From assembly GCA_938009755.1 (NCBI GenBank), contig CALLIL010000024.1, positions 1 through 51,598 of the forward strand: a stretch of 51,598 nucleotides of DNA, read 5' to 3'. The translations under genes were made by a program, and so were the position numbers. Of the stretch, positions 27,616-34,758 are shown piece by piece; the first letter of the stretch is position 1, and each line of letters begins with the position of its first letter. The notes under the pieces were generated by a model. It did no database searches, was not told the origin of the DNA, and saw only the letters and a program-made list of their open reading frames with translations. The stretch comes from an uncultured Marinomonas sp. (GTDB lineage: Bacteria > Pseudomonadota > Gammaproteobacteria > Pseudomonadales > Marinomonadaceae).

Positions 27616-28260
27616 ATGACTTATTCTTACGACGCTATCATATTTGATTGCGACGGTGTTATTGTCGACACTGAAACCATCTCAAATACACTCTACACGT
27701 CAATGTTGGGCAAATTAGGCCTAAAGGTTGATGAAAGGGTATTACTTGAACAATTTACTGGCTTTTCTAACGAAGAAACACTAGAGAACGCAGCAAAATT
27801 ACTTGGTAGACCTTTACCCGAAGACTTCGATACAGAATACAGACAACGCTTCCAAGAGATTATCACGACACAACTAGAGCCTATTGAAGGTGTACGTCAG
27901 TTACTCAAGAAGATACCTTGTCCTATTGCTATGGCAACCAATGCTCGTCGCAAAGAAATGGATTTAAAACTGAACAAAATCGAACTGTCTGATACGTTCT
28001 CCACACGTTTTTGCATTGAAGATGTGAAAAATGGAAAACCAGCTCCAGATTTGTATCTAAAAGCGGCTAAGGCTCTAGGTGTTGACCCTAAAAACTGCAT
28101 TGTGATTGAGGACTCAGCCACGGGGATAAGCGCAGGTTGTGCGGCTGGTATGACGGTGTTTGCATATAACGAAGTCATCAGCGCCGAAACTCAAATAGCG
28201 GCAGGCGCAACAGAATCATTCAGTTCAATGGCAGCATTAGAAAAACTACTAGGCCTTTAA
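27616..28260 (+). CDS. HAD-superfamily phosphatase (YieH-like)
   Basis: HAD subfamily IA hydrolase, 214 aa. Motif I is IIFDCDGVIVDTE (nucleophile and acid Asp near 11-13), motif II is ATNARR, motif III is the Lys in NGKPAPD, and motif IV is VIEDSATGI. A helical cap between residues 20 and 85 indicates small phosphorylated substrates. The closest recognisable type is YieH or phosphoglycolate-like phosphatase; the real substrate is unknown. The 3' end lies inside a hairpin terminator. Confidence 0.85.
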   Translation: MTYSYDAIIFDCDGVIVDTETISNTLYTSMLGKLGLKVDERVLLEQFTGFSNEETLENAAKLLGRPLPEDFDTEYRQRFQEIITTQLEPIEGVRQLLKKIPCPIAMATNARRKEMDLKLNKIELSDTFSTRFCIEDVKNGKPAPDLYLKAAKALGVDPKNCIVIEDSATGISAGCAAGMTVFAYNEVISAETQIAAGATESFSSMAALEKLLGL

Positions 28261-28275
28261 CGTCCTAGTAGTTTT
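28242..28275. terminator. Bidirectional terminator overlapping the HAD gene end
   Basis: AAAACTACTAGG and CCTAGTAGTTTT form a perfect 12-pair stem around a ten-base loop that contains the HAD stop codon. A and T runs at the flanks let it end both this gene and convergent yejK. Confidence 0.8.
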
Positions 28276-28280
28276 CGCAT

Positions 28281-29309
28281 TTAATTCGATAGCGCTTGCA
28301 ATTGCTTCAAGAGGCTTTTTGGTAACTCTTTAATTGTTAAGGTACCTGAATCTGCGTCAAAGTGAATGGAATCCCCTAACAATTCGCTGTCAAAGCTTAA
28401 TGTCAGCGCCCTAGAGCTCCCCGATAATCGAGTAAGCTTTTTCAAGGCGGCCTTTTCAACAAAGATTTCTTTTTCCATCTTAAAGCTTTCAGAGTCTGCA
28501 ATTTCCAAGAATTTATTGGCTTGCTCTATCGAGAAACGAGATTCCACTTCAGAAGCCAGCGCCTTAATTTCTAGCGGTTCTCTATCTTCTGCTTTTGCCT
28601 GGCAATGTTCAGATATTACTTTTTTAAAGTCATTAGCTTGCTTAGAAGGCAGGCCTTCTGATTGACAGAAAGCCGATGTTAAATCCACCAGTTTTCGAGT
28701 TTCCTTCGCGGCCACTTTGGGCTCATCACAACCAATAAACTGCGTAAAATATTCACTTTCGAACTTAGGCGCCCGCCCAAAACGAAAAGCGATGTAACGC
28801 CCTTCGTCTTCAGATTGCCAAGCGCTTAAATTAATGCGTAAAGCCATGTGCAGCTTTTCCATTTCGATCTGTTCAATTTGGGATAAGCTCAAATCGGCTC
28901 CAAGACCAATACCATGTTTACGCTTCAACAAAACAATGTATAAAAAATGCGTTCCATGCAGCTCATAATGGTTAAACCACAACAATCCGCCTTCCGCCTC
29001 CTCTACTGGCTCTAAATGCTTTAAATACTCCGCTGCACAGTCTTTTGTAAAACCAGAAAAATCGACAAATTGGTCATCTTTAAAGTGCTTAAATAGCAAA
29101 GCAGGCAATTGTGAACCTTCTTCACTTCCTTGCGGATTTGCAAAGCGTCCAGTATTCATACCAGAGCGATTAAAGAGATTCGTCACCTGAGCGGATAAAG
29201 CTTCAGCTTGCCCATCAACAGGGTTTTCATTTGGACGAGCGATTAAAATAGCTTTTCGCTCGCCTTCATGTTTTTGTATTTCGTGCACAATCAAGTTGCT
29301 AATAGACAC
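28281..29309 (-). CDS. yejK: Nucleoid-associated protein YejK/NdpA
   Basis: YejK (NdpA) family nucleoid-associated protein, 342 aa. Typical features are the start ISNLIVHEIQKHE, a long conserved middle with LYIVLLKRKHGIGLGADLSLSQIEQIEMEKLHMALRINL, and FIGCDEPKVAAKETRKLVDL. It begins with GTG, preceded by AAGAGGT. The exact biological role is unclear; it binds DNA in E. coli and has been linked to topoisomerase activity. It is divergent from the small gene at 29396. Confidence 0.9.
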   Translation of the reverse strand: MSISNLIVHEIQKHEGERKAILIARPNENPVDGQAEALSAQVTNLFNRSGMNTGRFANPQGSEEGSQLPALLFKHFKDDQFVDFSGFTKDCAAEYLKHLEPVEEAEGGLLWFNHYELHGTHFLYIVLLKRKHGIGLGADLSLSQIEQIEMEKLHMALRINLSAWQSEDEGRYIAFRFGRAPKFESEYFTQFIGCDEPKVAAKETRKLVDLTSAFCQSEGLPSKQANDFKKVISEHCQAKAEDREPLEIKALASEVESRFSIEQANKFLEIADSESFKMEKEIFVEKAALKKLTRLSGSSRALTLSFDSELLGDSIHFDADSGTLTIKELPKSLLKQLQALSN

Positions 29310-29395
29310 CAGCTACCTCTTACGTTTACTATAAATAAAGTACAACCAATTCTTCTTCTACTTACTTAGTAAAGGCTCTCTCCAACGACAACACT

Positions 29396-29722
29396 ATGAT
29401 AAAACCCAAAACTACTAAAAAAGAAACACGACAAGAACTCGAGTCTTTGGTAGATCAATTTATCAAGGCACAGGGAGAAATCCAACAAGTAGATATGGGT
29501 GAATCCGGCTTAGTGGATGGAAAGTATAACACGAGCCACATGGGGTTTAGTGAACCCAAGCAAGATCGCACACCATTAAATCATGTTGTTGCCGCTCTTC
29601 AACAGAAAAAACACAATAAGCCTGCTCCGTCATCGCACAACTCCCCGAAGAAAAAGCCCACTAAAAAAATTATCTATGATGACTTCGGTGATCCTTTAAG
29701 ATGGGTTTGGGAAGAAGAGTAA
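29396..29722 (+). CDS. Small hypothetical protein (108 aa)
   Basis: Not assigned with confidence. It has a basic lysine-rich N-terminus, then LVDQFIKAQGEIQQVDMGESG, a pattern like the GGxIxxI segment of small SutA-like RNA polymerase-binding proteins. A disordered basic linker (PSSHNSPKKKPTKK) and an acidic aromatic end (YDDFGDPLRWVWEEE) follow. It has no signal peptide. It lies divergent to yejK and upstream of gloA. A nucleic-acid or polymerase-associated role is only inference. Confidence 0.55.
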   Translation: MIKPKTTKKETRQELESLVDQFIKAQGEIQQVDMGESGLVDGKYNTSHMGFSEPKQDRTPLNHVVAALQQKKHNKPAPSSHNSPKKKPTKKIIYDDFGDPLRWVWEEE

Positions 29723-29809
29723 AGATCAAGAAAGTTTGCACCCTTACTTTGAATTCCCCTCACGATATTGAGAAAATAGAGCATATCGAGCTCAATTAAG
29801 GAGTTAATC

Positions 29810-30232
29810 ATGCCTATTTCTTATCTACATGCCATGATCAGAACAAACAAACCTGAAGAAAGTCACCTCTTCTATACAAAAGGTTTAGGTTTAATTCAAA
29901 CAAGGCGCAAAGACAGCGAAAAAGGACATTTTACGCTTATTTATTATGCTGCTGAAGAAGGCGCACCAGAAGTAGAGCTCACTCATAATTGGGGCGATCA
30001 AGATTACACCAATGGCGACCAATTTGGTCACCTTGCTTTTGAAGTCAATAACATTTATCACGCTTGCGAGCAGTTACAGTCTATTGGCGTTACTATATTA
30101 CGCCCACCTCGTGATGGCAGAATGGCATTCATTAAAGACCCAAACAACATCTCCATCGAACTGCTACAAAAAGGGGATACTCTCGAACCAATCGAACCTT
30201 GGCTATCCATGGAAAATATTGGCAGTTGGTAA
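29810..30232 (+). CDS. gloA: Lactoylglutathione lyase (glyoxalase I)
   Basis: Glyoxalase I, which turns the methylglyoxal-glutathione hemithioacetal into S-lactoylglutathione. Expected metal ligands are all present: H7, E56, H74 and E117. The family stretches FYTKGLGLIQTRRKDSE and RDGRMAFIKDPN are clear. At 140 aa it matches the short nickel-type bacterial enzyme. AAGGAG precedes the ATG. Confidence 0.93.
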   Translation: MPISYLHAMIRTNKPEESHLFYTKGLGLIQTRRKDSEKGHFTLIYYAAEEGAPEVELTHNWGDQDYTNGDQFGHLAFEVNNIYHACEQLQSIGVTILRPPRDGRMAFIKDPNNISIELLQKGDTLEPIEPWLSMENIGSW

Positions 30233-30359
30233 CATTTGGTTACAAAACTATCGATATATTAAACAACGCTACAAAAACCCTCTATCTATAGCAAAGAGTT
30301 TTCTTTAAATTAACCATCATAAATTAAATTAAGACATTTCATTAACGTGGTATCAGTCT

Positions 30360-30995
30360 ATGAAAATCATCATCAATACAATAAGCCTTGCAGCAACCTT
30401 GTTTGCTTTAAGCAACTCGGTGGCAGCAGAGAACCTTTATGGCTCAAATGTTCAGCCACGACTTACTGATAGCGATCGTGATGGTGTGATTGAAGCGCGA
30501 GATCTATGTCCTGACACACCAAGAGGTGCTGCTGTAGATAATTATGGCTGTTCAACTCAAACCACCACTCTATTGTCTCTTGAGCTAAATGTGCTATTTG
30601 ATTCAGGCAAGTCTGACGTTAAGCCTGTATTTTATTCAGAACTTAAAAAGCTAGCATCCTTCCTGCAAGCTCACCCAAATAGTAGTGTGATTATTGAAGG
30701 CCATACAGATAATAAAGGCTCAGCTCAGTTTAATCAGGCTCTTTCTCAAAAGCGTGCAACGGCTATTTCTGATGTGCTGATTGATAATTTCAGAATAGAC
30801 GCAAATAGAGTAAAAGGCATTGGCTATGGTGAAACACGTCCAATTAATACTAATGAAACCGAATTGGGACGAGAAAAAAACAGACGTGTTGTCGCAGAAG
30901 TTGTTGCTGAACAACAATTAGAAAATAAACGCTGGACAATCTACAGCGTTGATCAAAGCTCGAACACAGCACTCAATAGCCGAAAGAACTACTAA
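30360..30995 (+). CDS. OmpA-family outer-membrane protein
   Basis: Periplasmic/outer-membrane protein with a signal peptide (1-23, ending VAA). One thrombospondin type 3-like calcium repeat (DSDRDGVIEARDLCPDTP) is at about 37-54. A C-terminal OmpA peptidoglycan-binding domain has LFDSGKSDV and IEGHTDNKGSAQFNQALSQKRA. No eight-strand barrel is present; at 211 aa it is a short linker-type OmpA relative. It binds peptidoglycan by family, but its partner is unknown. It ends at a terminator. Confidence 0.87.
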   Translation: MKIIINTISLAATLFALSNSVAAENLYGSNVQPRLTDSDRDGVIEARDLCPDTPRGAAVDNYGCSTQTTTLLSLELNVLFDSGKSDVKPVFYSELKKLASFLQAHPNSSVIIEGHTDNKGSAQFNQALSQKRATAISDVLIDNFRIDANRVKGIGYGETRPINTNETELGREKNRRVVAEVVAEQQLENKRWTIYSVDQSSNTALNSRKNY

Positions 30996-31017
30996 TATCA
31001 TAATAAACAATCAAACA

Positions 31018-31046
31018 AACCGGACCTCAGAGTTCGGTTTTTTTTT
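31018..31046 (+). terminator. Terminator after the OmpA-family gene
   Basis: AACCGGAC pairs with GTTCGGTT (one G-T wobble) around a six-base loop, and the stem runs into nine or more T on the plus strand. Confidence 0.85.
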
Positions 31047-31551
31047 GCAAGATAGCCTATTTCATTAAAGCACATTAAATACATCGACCATTTCACATTA
31101 CCACCACCGATCCTGCCATCTAAGGAAGCTATGAATAAGCCCACTGGCTTCAGCGTGTAGATAAATTTTTATTATTCGAGGCAAGCTTCGCAGTCCAATA
31201 TTTAACATATTGACAAGAAACTTAACAAAGAATAAAAAGTGTTTAGCCCGCGTCCTTCAGGTCTTTCAGAGAAACGGCTTCTCTGCGTTAAGAGTGATTG
31301 AAAGGTATTAACATTCCAGCTCACTCTTGCCTTGATAGACCGCTTCTCTAATAAGACTGACACTCAGAAGACTTATTCGTACCTTCCCTAGCCTTTCTTC
31401 TCTAAAAACCGTCATTATCTTTCTATTACATTTTACAAACTTAATTTATAAAGAAGACAGATGAAACATGCTAAGATGTAGCAAATAGCCCTATTTTTGA
31501 TATTTATCGACCCATTTTAATGAAGCAATTCAAGCTTAACTTAAGGTTACT
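31047..31551. other. Intergenic region before the FadR-type regulator
   Basis: About 500 bases without a supported gene. The central part (31235-31345) is more GC-rich and forms two hairpins, listed separately. The last 100 bases are AT-rich and should contain the regulator promoter; no single box stands out. I found no copy of the alginate promoter box here. Confidence 0.5.
31262..31329. other. Structured segment, possible RNA or rRNA-like remnant
   Basis: Two strong hairpins follow each other: CAGAGAA/TTCTCTG with a five-base loop and AAGAGTGA/TCACTCTT with a 23-base loop. The sequence AAAGGTATTAAC in the second loop and the flanking GCTTCTCTGCG resemble the antisense of the 16S rRNA V3 helix region. 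It could be a decayed rRNA fragment, a small RNA or chance. No promoter or coding signal was found. Confidence 0.35.
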
Positions 31552-32295
31552 ATGACTACTAATTCTAATAATTCTAATAATTTTTCTAGCATATCAACAT
31601 CATCACGAAGTTTGCACGTTCAGGTTGCTCGTAGCATTGCGCGTCGAATTCTATCAGGAGAACTTCCACAAGGATCTATCGTCCCGAATGAAATGACACT
31701 TTGCGAGCAATTTGGCGTTAGCCGTACAGCATTACGCGAAGCCATAAAACTACTGACGTCCAAAGGTTTACTCGAGTCTCGACCTAAAATTGGCACTAAA
31801 GTCGTTCATCGTCCATATTGGAATTTTCTAGATGCTCAAATGATCGAATGGATGGATGGCATTAATGACCCTGAAATCTTTTGCAGCCAATTCTTAGGAC
31901 TAAGACGAGCAGTAGAGCCTGAAGCCTGTGCACTTGCGGCGATTCACGCTACGCAGGAGCAGAGAGATGAGCTTTCAGTCATTTTTGAAAGAATGGTTAA
32001 AATCACAAAAAACTTCAATCAAGAAGCATGGACAGAAGTAGACTTAAACTTCCACAGTTTGATTTTTAACGCAACAAATAATGATTTCTATCTGCCATTT
32101 GGCAATATTCTATCAACCATGTTCAAGACCTTTATTATGCATTCCTCAAAAGAAGGCGACGTATGCCTTAATGAGCACCGTTTAATTTATGAAGCAATTA
32201 TGGACAAGGACAGCATTCGAGCGAGAGCCGTTTCTGCCGATCACCTTCAACCAGCCAAACACAGACTACCAAAAACTGAGACAGATATTATCTAA
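31552..32295 (+). CDS. FadR-subfamily GntR regulator of the alginate locus
   Basis: GntR-type regulator of the FadR subfamily. A low-complexity Asn/Ser N-terminus (from a 9-base direct repeat) precedes the winged helix (VARSIARRILSGELPQGSIVPNEMTLCEQFGVSRTALREAIKLL, about 24-67). The FCD ligand domain follows with likely metal residues in DLNFHSLIF, EHRLIYEAI and ADHLQ. It lies next to the symporter and lyase genes, so it probably senses an alginate breakdown product such as a uronate or KDG. That effector is inference from similar loci. Confidence 0.82.
   Translation: MTTNSNNSNNFSSISTSSRSLHVQVARSIARRILSGELPQGSIVPNEMTLCEQFGVSRTALREAIKLLTSKGLLESRPKIGTKVVHRPYWNFLDAQMIEWMDGINDPEIFCSQFLGLRRAVEPEACALAAIHATQEQRDELSVIFERMVKITKNFNQEAWTEVDLNFHSLIFNATNNDFYLPFGNILSTMFKTFIMHSSKEGDVCLNEHRLIYEAIMDKDSIRARAVSADHLQPAKHRLPKTETDII
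31558..31581. repeat. Short direct repeat at the regulator start
   Basis: AATTCTAAT is repeated in tandem, about two and a half copies, encoding a Ser-Asn-Asn pattern. The unit is nine bases, so length changes stay in frame. Confidence 0.6.
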
Positions 32296-32472
32296 TACTC
32301 ATAATAAAATAGCAGCCAAAGCGACTGCGCTTTGAGCTGCAACTATTTTCTTCAATCATAACAACAAAGACTTCCAATCCCCTCTTATCTTCTTATCTTT
32401 CATCAGTAAGTGCTGTGTCGTCCTCAGGCTTTCCACTTTTAATCTATTTATTAATACTCCCTATAGAAAAAC

Positions 32473-32509
32473 AAAAAAGGCGTAGCAATATTATTGCTAC
32501 GCCTTTTTT
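32473..32509. terminator. Bidirectional terminator between regulator and symporter
   Basis: AAAAAAGGCGTAGCAAT and ATTGCTACGCCTTTTTT form a perfect 17-pair stem around a three-base loop. With A and T flanks it can serve both convergent genes. Confidence 0.92.
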
Positions 32510-32542
32510 AACCTATACGATGGTTACATCATACGGCTATAT

Positions 32543-34303
32543 TTATGCGACTTCTTTTTTACCTTCAGAGCCATCTACTGCTTTTACAAGCAATAAACCA
32601 ACAGCTAAGACGATACCGCCACATAGTAGGAAGACACAACGGCCCCACATTGGATTAGGAATAATGAACATTCCCATTACACCGATACCTGCAATGGCAA
32701 TCAATGTACCCAACATTTTACGTTGTTTGTTATCCAATACTTTTTGTTCAGCGCCTTCAGATACTAATGGTGTTGCCAAGTTATCAAAGAATTGATCTAC
32801 ATCACGCTGACGACCTTCTGTCAGAGGTGTATAGAACAAAGTAGACAAGACAAAGAAACCACCTGTAAAGATAACGTGAGACATTAGACCAAACGCAACT
32901 TTAGAGTCAGACCATTCACGGCTTGTTAGCTCTTCAAGACCAAATAGGTTTTGCAGGAATTCTGGTGTAAGTTGGAAGCCAACAACGTAAGAAACGACAC
33001 CACCAACAACCAAAGTACCCCAACCAGCCCAATCTGGAGTCTTCTTAATGAAGAAACCTAAGAATGCAGGAATTGTCATTGGGAAACCGATCAAAGCACC
33101 TACGTACATCATTGTATCGAAAAGGCTCAAGCCTTTTAGAGAGTTGATGAACAAGGCAATCAGAATAATAAGCACACCAAATACAGTAGAAGTGATTTTA
33201 GAAACAAACACTAATTCTTTTTCAGTTGCTTTTGGACGTAAGATAACTTGGTAGAAGTTCTTAACAAAAATACCAGAGTTACGATTCAAACCAGAGTCCA
33301 TAGAAGACATAGTCGCTGCAAACATCGCTGCAATCAACAAGCCCACCATACCTGCAGGCATATATTGTTCTACAAAGTATAAGTAAGAGAAGTCAGCTGC
33401 TTTTTTACCTGCATCTGGGTAAATAGCCGCCAAATCAACACCTTGACCTGCAACAAACCAACTTGGCATAAACCAAATTAAAGGACCCATAGTCATCAAA
33501 ACACAAGCCAGCAATGCTGCTTTTTTAGCGTTTTTAGAATCTTTTGCAGCTAGGTAACGGTAACCATTCAGCATGTTGTTCGTGATACTGAACTGTTTAA
33601 AGAAAATAAACACAGCCCAAATACCAAAAATGCTCAAATAGTTAAGGTTATTACCACTTACAAATGAAGCACCTTCATCCATTGGGAAGTTAGAAACGAT
33701 CTCACTAACGCCGCCACCTTGAACAATCGCAACAACAGCACATGTAATCGTTACTGCCATGATGATAACCATCTGCATGAAGTCAGAGGCAATAACGGCC
33801 CAAGAACCACCTGTTACAGACATCACCAAAACAACCAAACCAGTAATTACAATCGTTTCCGTCATTCCGAAACCGAAGATACTAGAAGCAATAATAGCTA
33901 AGGCATTCAACCAAACACCAGCAGATACCACACTGTTTGGCATACTAGACCAAGTAAATACTTGCTCATTGACGGAACCAAAGCGCATACGAATGGCTTC
34001 AATTACAGTAACTACTCGTAACTGTCTAAACTTTGGAGCAAAGTAAAGATAGTTCATCAAGTAACCAAATGCATTGGCAACGAAAATAACCGCTACTACG
34101 GCACCATCGTTATAAGCTTTACCAGCAGCCCCGGTAAATGTCCAAGCACTAAATTGTGTCATGAAGGCCGTTGCACCAACCATCCACCACAACATATTAC
34201 CGCCGCCACGGAAGTAATCACTTGTTGTGTTTGTGAATGCTCTGAACATCCAACCAATGCTGATCAAGAATAAGAAATATATTCCGACGATGAGTGTATC
34301 CAT
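32543..34303 (-). CDS. Sodium:solute symporter, probable oligoalginate/uronate uptake
   Basis: Inner-membrane SSS-family symporter, 586 aa, with about 13 or 14 hydrophobic helices. Family signatures include MLWWMVGATAFMTQFSAWTFTGAAG and GLLIAAMFAATMSSMDSGLNRNSGI, which contains Na+-site residues. The alginate symporters (ToaA type) of marine Vibrio belong to this family, and its position between a FadR regulator and two PL17-like lyases supports uptake of unsaturated alginate oligomers or monomer. The exact substrate is inference. AAGGTAAT precedes the ATG, and a promoter with a palindrome is visible upstream. Confidence 0.85.
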   Translation of the reverse strand: MDTLIVGIYFLFLISIGWMFRAFTNTTSDYFRGGGNMLWWMVGATAFMTQFSAWTFTGAAGKAYNDGAVVAVIFVANAFGYLMNYLYFAPKFRQLRVVTVIEAIRMRFGSVNEQVFTWSSMPNSVVSAGVWLNALAIIASSIFGFGMTETIVITGLVVLVMSVTGGSWAVIASDFMQMVIIMAVTITCAVVAIVQGGGVSEIVSNFPMDEGASFVSGNNLNYLSIFGIWAVFIFFKQFSITNNMLNGYRYLAAKDSKNAKKAALLACVLMTMGPLIWFMPSWFVAGQGVDLAAIYPDAGKKAADFSYLYFVEQYMPAGMVGLLIAAMFAATMSSMDSGLNRNSGIFVKNFYQVILRPKATEKELVFVSKITSTVFGVLIILIALFINSLKGLSLFDTMMYVGALIGFPMTIPAFLGFFIKKTPDWAGWGTLVVGGVVSYVVGFQLTPEFLQNLFGLEELTSREWSDSKVAFGLMSHVIFTGGFFVLSTLFYTPLTEGRQRDVDQFFDNLATPLVSEGAEQKVLDNKQRKMLGTLIAIAGIGVMGMFIIPNPMWGRCVFLLCGGIVLAVGLLLVKAVDGSEGKKEVA

Positions 34304-34479
34304 ATTATTACCTTTTTAATTTTTTTAATCAGTGATACGAAATGAACAATACAAACATAAAAACGCTATTTACTGTTTTATAAAAAACAAGCAAGGTATT
34401 GATTGAACCTTACAAAGCAATAAACAATGTCTTATTAAGTCAGCTTGAAAGCGCTAGGCTTTCAGTAAAATCTGGTTTG

Positions 34480-34495
34480 TTAGTGCACCAAATTC
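34480..34495. promoter_or_regulatory. Candidate operator at the symporter promoter
   Basis: TTAGTGCACCAA (34480-34491) is a near-perfect palindrome (10 of 12 positions) and extends into CACCAAATTC (34486-34495). It begins about five bases downstream of the predicted -10 box, a classic repressor position. The same 10-mer lies upstream of the second lyase. Confidence 0.45.
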
Positions 34496-34496
34496 T

Positions 34497-34526
34497 ATGC
34501 TATTTTTTTGTGTTAAAATAATACAA
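34497..34526 (-). promoter_or_regulatory. Predicted symporter promoter
   Basis: On the minus strand TTGTAT (34526-34521) and TAGCAT (34502-34497) are 18 bases apart. Match to sigma-70 is moderate. The palindrome directly downstream would overlap the start of transcription. Confidence 0.4.
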
Positions 34527-34704
34527 ATAATCAACAGCTTAGATCAAGCGCTTTTTCCCTATTTATAAGGCTTTACGCAGTCTAATCCACCAATTTTTTC
34601 TTATTAAAACATCACTTGTTAAAATATTAGCCAAAGACTTAAGTCCCGTTCTTCAGTGTCTAAAGTACCACTTGTACCGCTACTATAACCTTGACTAATA
34701 TCAA

Positions 34705-34738
34705 CAAAGCCAGTTGATTGTAAAAACAACTGACTTTG
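34705..34738 (-). terminator. Possible terminator after the PL17 genes
   Basis: CAAAGCCAGTTG and CAACTGACTTTG form a 12-base stem with one G-T pair around a ten-base loop, 20 bases past the lyase stop. The T tract after it is short, so termination may be partial and allow some read-through into the symporter. Confidence 0.45.
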
Positions 34739-34758
34739 CCTTTTAGAACACCATAAAA

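Larger units (their letters stand above)
34304..34758. other. Symporter 5' region and lyase 3' region
   Basis: This 455-base gap holds the symporter promoter and candidate operator (listed separately), a leader of about 180 bases, and a hairpin near the lyase end. The leader is AT-rich and carries no supported ORF. No other gene is seen. Confidence 0.6.

Noticed and set aside
32415-32795. 126-aa plus-strand ORF across the terminator and symporter end
   Set aside because: It reads through a perfect 17-bp bidirectional terminator and then antisense to the symporter.
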